From Sinorhizobium medicae (GTDB lineage Bacteria > Pseudomonadota > Alphaproteobacteria > Rhizobiales > Rhizobiaceae), in contig NZ_VITA01000002.1 in the NCBI RefSeq assembly GCF_007827695.1, positions 372,001 to 436,000 on the forward strand: a stretch of DNA of 64,000 bases, read 5' to 3'. A model generated the notes under the pieces. The model did not search any database. It was given only the letters and a program-made list of their open reading frames with translations, and had not been told where the DNA came from. Positions 1 to 9,443 of the stretch are shown piece after piece; within the stretch, counting starts at the first letter, position 1; each line of letters begins with the position of its first letter. The translations under genes and the position numbers were made by a program.

Positions 1-857
1 CGATCGGCAGCCACATCATTCGTGCCGACATGATGAATGAAGACGCGAGCAAGGTGGCGATGCGTGCTTCCGTCCCCTTCGACAGGCCGGAAGGAGCCCA
101 GGTCGCCGCCATTGCCGGTACGACGCTCGGAGCGCCCACTGCGGGTCTCGACAGGCTGAAGGCGGAAGCGGGCAAGGCGCTGACACTGCTGAAAGGGCTC
201 TTCTCCGGCGGGAAGCAACCCTCCACGGAGCAACTTGCCGCAGCCCGCTCGGCAACCGAATTCGCCCTTCAGTCGCTGGCCGAATTCAAGCCGGCCGACA
301 CCTCCGATCCCGCGCTGGCTGCGGCGGCCGCCGAGGCTTCGGACGCGGCCTCGACGGCGCTGGCGGCGCTAAAGGCCTCGCCGCAGGACGCTGCAAGCGT
401 TGCGGCGGCGGTGGAGAAGGTGGATGGCGCTCTCGGGTCCGCATTGACGCGCCAGAATGTCAGCACGTCGGTGGCTTCCGCCGAGCCGCTGGCCATGCCG
501 ACGAGCGAACTCTCCCGGACAGCCGCCCCTCCGGCAGCCGGTGATGCGGCCGCACCTGCGGCCGAGCCAGCAGCGGCGACCGGTTTGAATGCTGCAACGG
601 AACAGCCCGAAACGATCGAGCAGGCGCCACTCAAGGAAAGCAAGACGTCGGTGATCATCCGCCGCGGCGACACGCTCTGGCAGATCTCGCGCCGTGTCTA
701 CGGTGCCGGTCTGCGCTACACCACGATCTATCTTGCAAACCGCGAGCAGATCGAAAACCCGGACCTGATCCGGCCCGGTCAGGTTTTTGGGGTTCCGGAC
801 GAGATGCTTACCGAGGAAGAATCGCGGGAAATTCACCGCAAGCATATGCGGCACTAA
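1..857 (+). CDS. LysM-domain protein, 5' partial
   Basis: The frame is open from the first complete codon at 3, so the start lies outside the window; the ATG pair at 30 is probably internal. The visible protein is mostly low-complexity Ala/Pro/Glu-rich sequence, with a LysM module near the C terminus (about residues 207-256 counted from the ATG at 30). It contains the typical RRGDTLWQIS start and an IRPGQ end. LysM modules bind peptidoglycan N-acetylglucosamine, so the protein probably works in the envelope. The function of the N-terminal part cannot be told from this fragment. Confidence 0.8.
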   Translation, partial: IGSHIIRADMMNEDASKVAMRASVPFDRPEGAQVAAIAGTTLGAPTAGLDRLKAEAGKALTLLKGLFSGGKQPSTEQLAAARSATEFALQSLAEFKPADTSDPALAAAAAEASDAASTALAALKASPQDAASVAAAVEKVDGALGSALTRQNVSTSVASAEPLAMPTSELSRTAAPPAAGDAAAPAAEPAAATGLNAATEQPETIEQAPLKESKTSVIIRRGDTLWQISRRVYGAGLRYTTIYLANREQIENPDLIRPGQVFGVPDEMLTEEESREIHRKHMRH

Positions 858-913
858 GATTATCTTTTCCCGACAGTTCCATTGCGCCGATGGGAAGCTA
901 AACCTACATGCAA

Positions 914-952
914 AAAAAGAGGCGGTGTCATCCAAAAAGGCGCCGCTTTTCC
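914..952 (+). terminator. candidate terminator after the LysM gene
   Basis: The CGGTGTC arm (923-929) pairs, with G-U wobbles, with GGCGCCG (939-945). It is extended outward by AAAAG against CTTTT across a short bulge. It lies about 60 bases after the LysM stop codon. The stem is imperfect and the T-tract is short, so support is moderate. Confidence 0.4.
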
Positions 953-1150
953 TTGAAGCCGGTGCTGGATGAGACGCGCTGGAGCGAGAAAAAGGGCGTG
1001 CGGTTTCCCGTCTGTATCCCGCTCTCCCCTAAATTATAGGCTCGTTCACGATCATGATTTTAGGTGTTCTGACCTGCAGTCGCGAATGTGATCTGGTGCC
1101 GCGGCTCGTCCACACGTCTTCGTCAATCAACTAATGAAGCGGACTGAGAC

Positions 1151-3034
1151 GTGCCCCAGAAGAAGACGGTTTCCGCCGACAGCGCCAATCCGATCGAAAC
1201 CATAGCTAATCTTTGGCCATATATGTGGCCGGCTGATCGGCTTGATCTGAAACTGAGGGTCGTCTGGGCGACGGTTATCCTGGTGATCGCCAAGGCCGTG
1301 CTCATCCTCGTCCCCTATTTCTTCAAGTGGGCGACGGATGCGCTCAACAACAAGCCGGAGGCGCTGGGTTTTCTGCCGGTATTCCTGACGGGCGCCGTCA
1401 TGCTGGTGCTCGCCTATAATTTTGCCCGTCTGCTGCAGGCCGGTCTCAACCAGTTGCGCGATGCGCTGTTCGCCAGTGTTGGCCAACACGCCGTCCGGCA
1501 ACTTGCCTACAAGACCTTCGTTCACATGCATCAGCTTTCGCTGCGCTTCCATCTCGAGCGGCGTACCGGCGGGCTCTCGCGCATCATCGAGCGCGGCACC
1601 AAAGGCATCGAGACGATCGTCCGCTTCACAATCCTCAACAGCGTGCCGACTCTCATCGAGTTCCTGCTGACTGCGGTGATCTTCTGGTGGGGCTACGGCT
1701 TCAAATACCTTCTGGTAACCGCGGTCACTGTCTCTCTCTACATCTGGTTCACGGTAAGAGCGAGCGACTGGCGCATCGCCATTCGCCGGTCGATGAACGA
1801 CAGCGACACCGATGCGAACACAAAGGCGATCGATTCGTTGCTCAACTTCGAAACCGTCAAATATTTCGGCAACGAGGAGATGGAGGCGAACCGCTTCGAC
1901 AAATCCATGGAGCGTTACGAGCGGGCAGCAACGCAGGTCTGGACGTCGCTCGGCTGGCTGAACTTCGGGCAGGCACTAATCTTCGGAGCCGGGACCGCGG
2001 TGATGATGACGATTTCGGCGCTCGCCGTGCAGCGCGGCGAACAGACCATCGGCGATTTCGTCTTCATCAATGCGATGCTGATCCAGCTCGCGATTCCGCT
2101 GAACTTCATCGGTTTCGTCTACCGCGAAATCCGCCAGGGGCTGACGGATATCGAGCATATGTTCGATCTCCTCGACGTTCGGGCGGAGGTCGTCGACCGG
2201 CCCGATGCGAAGGAGCTCGAGATCCAGCGAGGCGCGATCGCCTTCAAGGATGTACAGTTCGCCTATGACCCGGCACGGCCGATTCTGAAGGGGATCAGCT
2301 TCGAGGTGCCCGCTGGAAAGACAGTGGCCGTCGTCGGCCCCTCCGGAGCCGGCAAGTCGACCCTGTCGCGGCTGCTCTATCGCTTTTACGACGTGCAGGA
2401 AGGATCGATTACCATCGACGGTCAGGACGTGCGCGACATCACTCAGAAGAGCCTCCGCGCCGTAATCGGGATGGTGCCGCAGGATACGGTGCTCTTCAAC
2501 GACACGATTGCCTACAATATCCGTTACGGCCGGGTGACGGCGAGCGACGCCGAGGTCGAGGCGGCGGCGGAGGCAGCGCAGATTGCCGACTTTATCCGCG
2601 ACCTGCCGGATGGTTACCGATCCATGGTCGGCGAGCGCGGGCTGAAGCTGTCCGGTGGCGAGAAACAGCGCGTCGCGATAGCGCGCACCATCCTGAAGGC
2701 GCCGCCAATCCTGATTCTCGACGAGGCCACTTCCGCACTGGACACGAAGACGGAGCAGGAAATCCAGGCTGCGCTCGATATCGTGTCGCGCAACCGAACC
2801 ACGCTCGTCATCGCCCATCGCCTGTCGACAGTTATCAATGCCGACGAGATCATCGTCCTGAAGGATGGCGTCATCGCCGAACGCGGCACGCATGGCGAAC
2901 TGATTGACCGCAACGGCCTCTATGCCTCCATGTGGAGCCGCCAGCGCGAGGCAACGCAGGCCGAGGAGCAGCTGAAGCGCGTGCGTGAGAGCGACGATCT
3001 CGGCATTGTCGACCGCGGTGTTCCGGCGCTCTGA
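1151..3034 (+). CDS. Atm1-type ABC exporter (fused permease and ATPase)
   Basis: A 627-residue half-transporter that should work as a homodimer in the inner membrane. The N-terminal half has about six membrane segments (residues 35-330) and carries the [11 protein letters not shown] signature of the mitochondrial Atm1/ABCB7 and bacterial Atm1 group. That group exports glutathione-linked metal or sulfur compounds. The C-terminal ATPase has Walker A GPSGAGKS near residue 396, the LSGGEKQR signature, and Walker [13 protein letters not shown]. The start is GTG, and the next genes (psd, pssA) follow on the same strand. Substrate is inferred from family only. Confidence 0.88.
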   Translation: MPQKKTVSADSANPIETIANLWPYMWPADRLDLKLRVVWATVILVIAKAVLILVPYFFKWATDALNNKPEALGFLPVFLTGAVMLVLAYNFARLLQAGLNQLRDALFASVGQHAVRQLAYKTFVHMHQLSLRFHLERRTGGLSRIIERGTKGIETIVRFTILNSVPTLIEFLLTAVIFWWGYGFKYLLVTAVTVSLYIWFTVRASDWRIAIRRSMNDSDTDANTKAIDSLLNFETVKYFGNEEMEANRFDKSMERYERAATQVWTSLGWLNFGQALIFGAGTAVMMTISALAVQRGEQTIGDFVFINAMLIQLAIPLNFIGFVYREIRQGLTDIEHMFDLLDVRAEVVDRPDAKELEIQRGAIAFKDVQFAYDPARPILKGISFEVPAGKTVAVVGPSGAGKSTLSRLLYRFYDVQEGSITIDGQDVRDITQKSLRAVIGMVPQDTVLFNDTIAYNIRYGRVTASDAEVEAAAEAAQIADFIRDLPDGYRSMVGERGLKLSGGEKQRVAIARTILKAPPILILDEATSALDTKTEQEIQAALDIVSRNRTTLVIAHRLSTVINADEIIVLKDGVIAERGTHGELIDRNGLYASMWSRQREATQAEEQLKRVRESDDLGIVDRGVPAL

Positions 3035-3140
3035 GCCCAAGGATTTCGCTGCGCGTCCATCCATCCGGGCCGTTCGACATTGCCGACCTGTCCAATTCGC
3101 GCTAGTTCACGTCGCAAAGCAAATATGGAGAGTAGAGTTC

Positions 3141-3839
3141 ATGAGTTTGATCGACACAGTGCGCAACACGCTTGTACCGGTCCACAGGGAAGGCTACCGC
3201 TTCATCGCGATTTTCTTTGTCGTTTCGCTTGCCCTCGGCTTTCTCTGGGAGCCGCTGATGTGGATCGGCTTCCTTCTGACCGCTTGGTGCGCATATTTCT
3301 TCCGCGATCCGGAGCGGATGACCCCGATCGACGACGATCTCGTCATCAGCCCAGCGGATGGCACCGTATCCTCGGTCGCCACCGTGACGCCGCCGGAGGA
3401 ACTGGGTCTCGGATCGGAGCCGATGCTGCGCATCTCGGTTTTCATGAATGTCTTCAACGGCCATGTGAACCGTGCGCCGATGAGCGGCACGGTTCGCCGC
3501 ATCGCCTACCGTGCCGGCAAGTTCGTGAACGCCGAGCTGGACAAGGCGAGCCAGGAAAACGAGCGAAACGGCCTCGTTCTCGAGACGAAACATGGTCAGA
3601 TCGGCGTCGTTCAGATCGCCGGACTCGTCGCCCGCCGCATCCTCTGCTGGACAAGGGAGAGCGCATCGCTCGAGGCCGGGGAGCGCTTCGGACTCATCCG
3701 CTTCGGGTCGCGTCTCGATGTGTTCCTTCCCGCCGGTGCAGAGCCGCGTGTGACGGTGGGCCAGACAGCCACCGCCGGCGAGACAGTGATCGCAGAATTC
3801 GGATCGGCGAAGGGGCCGGTCATCAGCCGCCGCGCGTGA
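3141..3839 (+). CDS. psd: phosphatidylserine decarboxylase proenzyme
   Basis: Converts phosphatidylserine to phosphatidylethanolamine at the inner membrane. It has 232 residues, the length of the short Psd class common in rhizobia. A membrane stretch lies at residues 21-50. The self-cleavage site is RFGSR: Gly189-Ser190, where Ser190 becomes the pyruvoyl group after processing into alpha and beta chains. The ATG at 3141 was chosen over in-frame upstream starts because the conserved N terminus begins there and GGAG/AGAG lies just upstream. pssA follows after 9 bases, so the two steps of PE synthesis are co-transcribed. Confidence 0.95.
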   Translation: MSLIDTVRNTLVPVHREGYRFIAIFFVVSLALGFLWEPLMWIGFLLTAWCAYFFRDPERMTPIDDDLVISPADGTVSSVATVTPPEELGLGSEPMLRISVFMNVFNGHVNRAPMSGTVRRIAYRAGKFVNAELDKASQENERNGLVLETKHGQIGVVQIAGLVARRILCWTRESASLEAGERFGLIRFGSRLDVFLPAGAEPRVTVGQTATAGETVIAEFGSAKGPVISRRA

Positions 3840-3848
3840 GGACAGGTC

Positions 3849-4736
3849 ATGGAAGAACCCCGCCACGAAAAATCCGCAGGGAACCAGGAAGTCGCCGCTG
3901 AGCATGCCCAGGCGGCTGGATCGCAGGATACCGGTTCGCACGACAAGGCGCGAGGGCCGCGATTGCGCGAGATCCCTCTACGGCTGATGGTCCCCAACAT
4001 GATCACCGTTCTGGCGATCTGTGCGGGTCTTTCGGGCATCCGCCTGGCTTTCGAGAATCGTTTCGAGCTCGCGGTTGCGATGGTCCTGCTGGCCGCCTTC
4101 CTCGACGGCATAGACGGACGCATCGCGCGTCTCCTGAAGGCGACGTCGAGCTTCGGGGTGCAGATGGACTCGCTTGCCGACATCATCAATTTCGGTGTTG
4201 CGCCCGCGCTCGTCCTCTACGTCTTTCTGCTGGACCAAGCCCGTTCCGTCGGGTGGATCGCGGCGTTGATCTATGCCATTGCCGCGGGCCTCAGACTCGC
4301 GCGTTTCAATGTGATGGCGGAGCGCCAGGTCAAGGCGAGGTGGCAGTCGGAATATTTCGTCGGCGTTCCTGCGCCGGCCGGCGCGATGCTGGTGCTGCTG
4401 CCGGTCTATCTTGGCCTGCTGGGCCTTGCGCCGGACCGGACCTTTGCGCTGATCGCATCGGTCTATACCGTCCTGATCGCCTTCCTGATGGTCAGCCGTC
4501 TGCCCGTCTGGTCGGGCAAGTCGGAAAACCGCGTGCGACGCGACCTGGTGCTGCCCGTCATCCTGGTCGTCGTCCTCTATGTAGCGACGCTGATGACCTA
4601 TACATGGGAGACGATGGCAGTGACGGCGGTCGCCTATCTGGTGACCTTGCCCTTTGGCGCCCGTTCCTGGCAGCGCAAATACGGCGACTGGCCTTCCGCC
4701 CACGGGAACGATGGCCTGCCGGGGGACAGCGAGTAG
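3849..4736 (+). CDS. pssA: CDP-diacylglycerol-serine O-phosphatidyltransferase
   Basis: Makes phosphatidylserine from CDP-diacylglycerol and serine, feeding Psd encoded just upstream. It has 295 residues with a hydrophilic N-terminal stretch (1-40) followed by about eight membrane segments. The CDP-alcohol phosphotransferase motif is complete: Asp86, Asp89-Gly90, Ala93-Arg94, eight residues, Gly103, Asp107 and Asp111. This is the integral-membrane type II enzyme, not the PLD-like enzyme of E. coli. Confidence 0.95.
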   Translation: MEEPRHEKSAGNQEVAAEHAQAAGSQDTGSHDKARGPRLREIPLRLMVPNMITVLAICAGLSGIRLAFENRFELAVAMVLLAAFLDGIDGRIARLLKATSSFGVQMDSLADIINFGVAPALVLYVFLLDQARSVGWIAALIYAIAAGLRLARFNVMAERQVKARWQSEYFVGVPAPAGAMLVLLPVYLGLLGLAPDRTFALIASVYTVLIAFLMVSRLPVWSGKSENRVRRDLVLPVILVVVLYVATLMTYTWETMAVTAVAYLVTLPFGARSWQRKYGDWPSAHGNDGLPGDSE

Positions 4737-4854
4737 TTGCAAGGATATCCATTGCGAATGCCCGTATCCCGCCGCCGCGTCTTGGCGGGGAGAAGGGACA
4801 AGCCGCTGACCCGCGTTCCCCCTCGAACATCCGGGGGAGTGGAGCGCCGCGGGT

Positions 4855-5607
4855 CTATTCCGGCATGCGGTAATCGACGATCTTCTTTTCCCGAACGATG
4901 AAAAGTTTGCCGGTCTCGGTCTGCTCGGGTCCGAGAAGCGGCATCAGCGACTGGGCGATTTCGGATGGATGGGGCACGGTTTCCGGATCTTCGCCGGGCA
5001 TGGCCTGAGCCCGCATGGCGGTGCGTGTGGCACCCGGATCGACGCTGAGGATGCGCAGCGGCAGGCGCTGCGTCTCGTAGGCCCAGGTGCGGGCCAGTGC
5101 CTCGACCGCAGCCTTGGAGGCGGAGTAGGGCCCCCAGAAAGGTTTGCACTTATGCGCCGCACTGGACGAGAGGATGAGGGCGCGGCCGGTGTCGGAGCGG
5201 GTGAGCAGCGGCTCGAGCGAACGGATCAGGCGCCAGGTTGCGGTGACGTTGATCGCCATCACCTTTTCGAAGACCTTGGCTTCGACATGGCCAATCGGGG
5301 AGATCGTGCCGAGAACGCCTGCATTTGCGACCAAAATGTCGAGCTTGCCCCAGCGTTCGTTGATCGCGCCGCCAAGCTTGTCGATGGCGGTCATGTCCGC
5401 AAGATCGAAGGGTACGAGCGTCGCCGAGCCACCGAGGGCCTTGATCGCATCGTCCAGTTCTTCGAGCCCACCGACGGTGCGTGCACAGGCAACGACATGG
5501 GCGCCCGCTTTGGCAAGTTCCAGAGCCGTGAAATAGCCGATCCCGCGTGATGCGCCGGTAACGACGGCGATCCGGTCTTTCAGATTGGGCATCATATTGT
5601 TGTTCAT
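4855..5607 (-). CDS. short-chain dehydrogenase/reductase
   Basis: A 250-residue classical SDR. The cofactor motif TGASRGIG is near residues 17-24, NAG lies in the middle, and the catalytic YSASK sequence supplies Tyr and Lys. The substrate cannot be read from the sequence. The ATG at 5607 shares its A with the purF stop (TAATG), which suggests translational coupling to purF; ATG codons at 5595 and 5592 are alternative starts. A longer in-frame reading would run into purF and is not credible. Confidence 0.88.
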   Translation of the reverse strand: MNNNMMPNLKDRIAVVTGASRGIGYFTALELAKAGAHVVACARTVGGLEELDDAIKALGGSATLVPFDLADMTAIDKLGGAINERWGKLDILVANAGVLGTISPIGHVEAKVFEKVMAINVTATWRLIRSLEPLLTRSDTGRALILSSSAAHKCKPFWGPYSASKAAVEALARTWAYETQRLPLRILSVDPGATRTAMRAQAMPGEDPETVPHPSEIAQSLMPLLGPEQTETGKLFIVREKKIVDYRMPE

Positions 5608-7097
5608 TATCCGTTGCTGGCGAGGACCGAAAGCTTGCGGACGTTGTTGGACGCCCCCTGGTCGAGAAGGCGGGTCGGGTAGTCCCCGGTGAAATAGTGA
5701 TCGGTGAACTGTGGTGCCTGCCGGTTGCGCGGCTCGCCGCCGACAGCGCGATAAAGCCCGTCGATCGACAGGAACGCAAGCGAATCGGCGCCGATGAAGC
5801 GGCACATCGACGCTAGATCCGCATGCTGGTTGGCGAGCAGCTTGTCACGGTCGGGAGTATCGATGCCGTAGAAATCCGGATGGAAGATCATCGGGCTGGC
5901 GACGCGCAAATGCACTTCGCGCGCCCCGGCATCGCGGATCATCTGCACGATCTTGACCGAGGTGGTGCCGCGAACGATCGAATCGTCGACGAGCACGACG
6001 CGCTTGCCGGCGATCATCGCCCGGTTCGCGGAATGCTTGAGCTTGACGCCGAAGGCGCGGATCTGCTGAGTCGGCTCGATGAAGGTTCGACCGACATAGT
6101 GATTGCGGATGATCCCGTATTCGAAGGGGATGCCGCTGCGCTGTGCGTAGCCGAGCGCAGCCGGCGTGCCACCATCGGGTACAGGAACGACGACGTCCGC
6201 ATCGATCGGTGATTCTTCGGCGAGATGGACGCCCATGTTCTTGCGGGCCACATAGACGCTGCGCCCTGCGACGACGGAGTCCGGACGCGCGAAGTAGACA
6301 TATTCGAAGAGGCAGGGCCGCTCAGGCTGCGCTGATTGCGGTTTGCGCGCATCGACCGAAATCGAGCCGTCCGGCTGGATCTCGCAGATGACGACTTCGC
6401 CGTTCTCGATATCGCGGATGTACTTGGCACCGATGATGTCGAGTGCGCAGGTTTCCGAGCAGAAGATGGGCTTGCCGTCGAGCTCGCCCATGACCAGCGG
6501 GCGGATGCCGATCGGGTCGCGTGCGGCGATCAGCTTGGTTCGAGTCATCGCCAGCATCGAATAGCCGCCTTCCATCTGGCGGATGGCGTCGATGAAGCGA
6601 TCGGAGGAAGAGGCCTGCTTGGAACGGGCGATGAGGTGAAGGACGACTTCGGTGTCCGAGGTCGACTGACAGATCGCACCGTCGGCAATCAACTGGCGGC
6701 GAAGCGTCAGGCCATTCGTGAAGTTGCCGTTATGGGCGACCGCGATGCCGCCGACTTCGAGTTCGGCAAAGAGCGGCTGGACGTTGCGCAGCGCCACCTC
6801 GCCGGTCGTCGAATAGCGCGTATGCCCGATGGAGATATAGCCCGGCAGCTTGGCGAGTGTCGCGGGGTCCGTGTAATGATCTCCGACGAGACCCATGCGC
6901 TTTTCCGTATAGAACTGCTTGCCGTCGGTCGTAACGATACCGGCTGCCTCCTGGCCGCGATGCTGGAGCGCGTGCAGGCCAAGCGCCGTCAGGGTTGCTG
7001 CGTCCGGATGTCCGAGAATGCCGAAAACGCCGCATTCTTCGTGGAGGGTGTCGCCCTCGAGTTCGTCATGGATTTCGCTGGATCTGAGATCGGTCAT
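5607..7097 (-). CDS. purF: amidophosphoribosyltransferase
   Basis: First committed step of purine synthesis: PRPP plus glutamine gives phosphoribosylamine. It has 496 residues. A class II glutamine amidotransferase domain opens with EECGVFG; Cys22 should become the N-terminal nucleophile after propeptide removal. The phosphoribosyltransferase domain has the PRPP loop VVLVDDSIVRGTTS at 367-380. It lies downstream of cvpA, as in many proteobacteria (cvpA-purF). A strong terminator separates it from cvpA, so it may have its own promoter in 7098-7197. Confidence 0.97.
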   Translation of the reverse strand: MTDLRSSEIHDELEGDTLHEECGVFGILGHPDAATLTALGLHALQHRGQEAAGIVTTDGKQFYTEKRMGLVGDHYTDPATLAKLPGYISIGHTRYSTTGEVALRNVQPLFAELEVGGIAVAHNGNFTNGLTLRRQLIADGAICQSTSDTEVVLHLIARSKQASSSDRFIDAIRQMEGGYSMLAMTRTKLIAARDPIGIRPLVMGELDGKPIFCSETCALDIIGAKYIRDIENGEVVICEIQPDGSISVDARKPQSAQPERPCLFEYVYFARPDSVVAGRSVYVARKNMGVHLAEESPIDADVVVPVPDGGTPAALGYAQRSGIPFEYGIIRNHYVGRTFIEPTQQIRAFGVKLKHSANRAMIAGKRVVLVDDSIVRGTTSVKIVQMIRDAGAREVHLRVASPMIFHPDFYGIDTPDRDKLLANQHADLASMCRFIGADSLAFLSIDGLYRAVGGEPRNRQAPQFTDHYFTGDYPTRLLDQGASNNVRKLSVLASNG

Positions 7098-7197
7098 CGC
7101 ATTTCGCCTTTGCTACGTGCCGGTGCGCATATCGTGATCAGGCCGCCAGTCTTCAAGCGATCTTAGCCGAAAACACTGGCAGGCGTCATTCCAAATA

Positions 7198-7224
7198 GAC
7201 AAAGCCCGCACAGCGGGCTTTGTC
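7198..7224 (-). terminator. Rho-independent terminator after cvpA
   Basis: A perfect 12-bp inverted repeat (7198-7209 with 7213-7224) closes a 3-base loop. The GC core GCCCGC/GCGGGC is flanked by AAA/TTT. It sits 18 bases after the cvpA stop on the minus strand, ahead of purF. No long T-tract follows, so it may attenuate rather than fully stop transcription into purF. Confidence 0.72.
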
Positions 7225-7242
7225 GCAAACTTGTCGTCAGTC

Positions 7243-7842
7243 TCAGCCGTTCGTCGCCGGTGCTTCCTCGCCGGGCGCCTGTTCCGTCTGGGCCGGCGGT
7301 GACTCGCCTTCGCCTTCGCCGGTCGTGTCCTTGCCGCGCAAGCGGTCGAGAATTGTGGCGTCGGCCTCTTCCGGCAGGAGCGCGACCAACTGGTTGCCGA
7401 GGTTGTCGAGCAGCGGTTTCGACTTCGCCTGCGTGACCCAGACGGGTTGCTGCTGCGGCGCGACCAGCCAGTTGAAGAACAGCATTGCGACGACGACGAG
7501 AAGGATGCCGCGTGCGGCTCCGAACAGGAAACCGAGCGTGCGATCGAGCGCGCCGATGCGGCTGTCGATGATGAAGTCGGCTACCCGCATCGTGATGAAG
7601 GAGATGACGATCAACGCGATCAGGAAGATCACGGCCGCTGAGCCGATCATCGCGACCGTGCCGCTGGTCGTGTATTGGCTGGCATAGGGCAGCAGGTGCG
7701 GGTAGAGGAAGTAGGCGGCGGCGGCCGCACCGACCCAGCTCGCCACCGACAGAACCTCGCGCGAGAAGCCGCGGACCATCGCGAGGATGGCTGAAAACAG
7801 CGCGACGCCGAGAACGATACCGTCGAGAATTGTGATGGGCAT
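7243..7842 (-). CDS. cvpA: CvpA family membrane protein
   Basis: A 199-residue inner-membrane protein with about four membrane segments in the first 120 residues and a hydrophilic Pro/Glu-rich C terminus ending in GEEAPATNG. CvpA (named for colicin V production in E. coli) is linked to envelope homeostasis; its biochemical role is not settled. The ATG at 7842 was chosen because AAGGA lies just upstream and the family start MPITILDG begins there. It follows radA by 77 bases. Confidence 0.92.
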   Translation of the reverse strand: MPITILDGIVLGVALFSAILAMVRGFSREVLSVASWVGAAAAAYFLYPHLLPYASQYTTSGTVAMIGSAAVIFLIALIVISFITMRVADFIIDSRIGALDRTLGFLFGAARGILLVVVAMLFFNWLVAPQQQPVWVTQAKSKPLLDNLGNQLVALLPEEADATILDRLRGKDTTGEGEGESPPAQTEQAPGEEAPATNG

Positions 7843-7919
7843 GTTGTCCTTACTCCGAACTCCACCGCCAATCGCCAGGCGGCACATCCTTTTGATGCTC
7901 CCAGGGCGCGGCTACTCCG

Positions 7920-9323
7920 TCATTCCTCGTCATTCGTCTGCTGCAGGGCACGCCGCGATCCCGCGATACGCGCCACCAGATCCGGCAGGCTTTCCATCTC
8001 GCTCCAGCGGCCATTGCCGTTCTTCGGCAGCTCGGTCGATGCAGATGGCAAGACGGCCTGGGAGAAACCGAGTTTTTCGGCTTCCTTGAGACGTTGGGCG
8101 GTATGCGCAACCGGCCGGATAGCCCCCGACAAGCTGACTTCGCCGAAATAGACGCAATCGGCCGGGAGGGCAAGCCCGGCAAGCGACGAAACCAGTGCGG
8201 AAGCCACCGCGAGATCGGCCGCCGGTTCGGATATGCGATAGCCGCCCGCGACGTTGAGGTAGACGTCGTGCTGGCCGAGGCGAATGCCGCAATGGGCTTC
8301 CAGAACCGCGAGGATCATGGAAAGACGCGCCGCATCCCAGCCGACCACGGCGCGGCGCGGCGTTCCGAGCGAGGTCGGCGCGACCAGTGCCTGCACCTCG
8401 ACAAGCACCGGCCGCGTGCCTTCCATGCCGGCAAAGACCGCCGCTCCCGGCGACTTCTCGTTACGCTCGCCAAGAAAAAGCTCCGATGGATTGACGACCT
8501 CGCGCAGGCCCTTGTCGGACATTTCGAAGACGCCGATCTCGTCGGTCGGCCCGAATCGGTTCTTCACCGTCCTGAGAATCCGATAGTGATGACCCCGGTC
8601 GCCCTCGAAATAAAGGACGGCATCGACCATGTGCTCGACCACGCGGGGTCCGGCGATCTGGCCCTCTTTCGTCACGTGTCCGACCAACACGACGGCCGTA
8701 CCCGTCTGCTTGGCAAAGCGGATCATGGCCTGCACGCCGGTGCGCACCTGCGTCACCGTTCCCGGCGCCGAGTCTACGATGTCGCTCCAGAGCGTCTGGA
8801 TGGAATCGATGATCACCAGGTCCGGGCGCTTGTCCTCGGAAAGCGTGGCGAGGATATCTTCAACGTTCGTCTCGGCGGCAAGGAGGACGTCGCTGTCGGC
8901 TGCGCCCAGCCGCTGAGCGCGCAAGCGAACCTGAGCAATCGCCTCTTCGCCCGAGACATAGATTACCCGATGCTTCCGGCGGGCAAGTGCCGCGGCCGCC
9001 TGCATCAGCACGGTCGACTTGCCGATGCCGGGATCGCCACCGACGAGAAGCGCGGATCCGCGAACGAAGCCGCCGCCGGTCACGCGGTCGAGCTCGGAAA
9101 TACCGGTCTGGATGCGCGGCGCGTCTTCGATCTCCCCGGACAGCGTCGTAAGCGCGACCGGGCGCCCCTTTTTCGGGGTACGCATCGGACCACCGCCAAT
9201 TCCCGCTGTCGGATTGTCTTCAATGATGGTGTTCCATTCGCCGCAACCGTCGCACTTGCCCACCCAGCGGGAGTGGATGGTGCCGCAATTCTGGCAGATG
9301 AACTGGGTGCGGGCTTTCGCCAT
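7920..9323 (-). CDS. radA: DNA repair protein RadA (Sms)
   Basis: Branch-migrating helicase-like ATPase of recombinational repair. It has 467 residues: an N-terminal zinc finger with Cys10, Cys13, Cys24 and Cys27, a RecA-like core with Walker A GGDPGIGKS (95-103), and the RadA-specific KNRFG motif (255-259). A Lon-like C-terminal domain has the GGYRISEPAADLAVA stretch. Length and motif order match the family. It lies between alr and cvpA on the same strand. Confidence 0.97.
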   Translation of the reverse strand: MAKARTQFICQNCGTIHSRWVGKCDGCGEWNTIIEDNPTAGIGGGPMRTPKKGRPVALTTLSGEIEDAPRIQTGISELDRVTGGGFVRGSALLVGGDPGIGKSTVLMQAAAALARRKHRVIYVSGEEAIAQVRLRAQRLGAADSDVLLAAETNVEDILATLSEDKRPDLVIIDSIQTLWSDIVDSAPGTVTQVRTGVQAMIRFAKQTGTAVVLVGHVTKEGQIAGPRVVEHMVDAVLYFEGDRGHHYRILRTVKNRFGPTDEIGVFEMSDKGLREVVNPSELFLGERNEKSPGAAVFAGMEGTRPVLVEVQALVAPTSLGTPRRAVVGWDAARLSMILAVLEAHCGIRLGQHDVYLNVAGGYRISEPAADLAVASALVSSLAGLALPADCVYFGEVSLSGAIRPVAHTAQRLKEAEKLGFSQAVLPSASTELPKNGNGRWSEMESLPDLVARIAGSRRALQQTNDEE

Positions 9324-9443
9324 TTATGTCAGCTTTCGGATGTTGCGGGAGGTAACGGGATTGCCGCCGCCCGAGAATCACTCTCGGCGGTCACATAATG
9401 CCGCGAAATCTCGTTTGAAGGACGATATTCCGTCGGGCCTTGT

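Noticed and set aside
4768-4789. CCCGCC/GGCGGG hairpin after pssA
   Set aside because: Only 6 bp with a 10-base loop and no T-tract on either strand; not convincing as a terminator between the convergent pssA and SDR genes.
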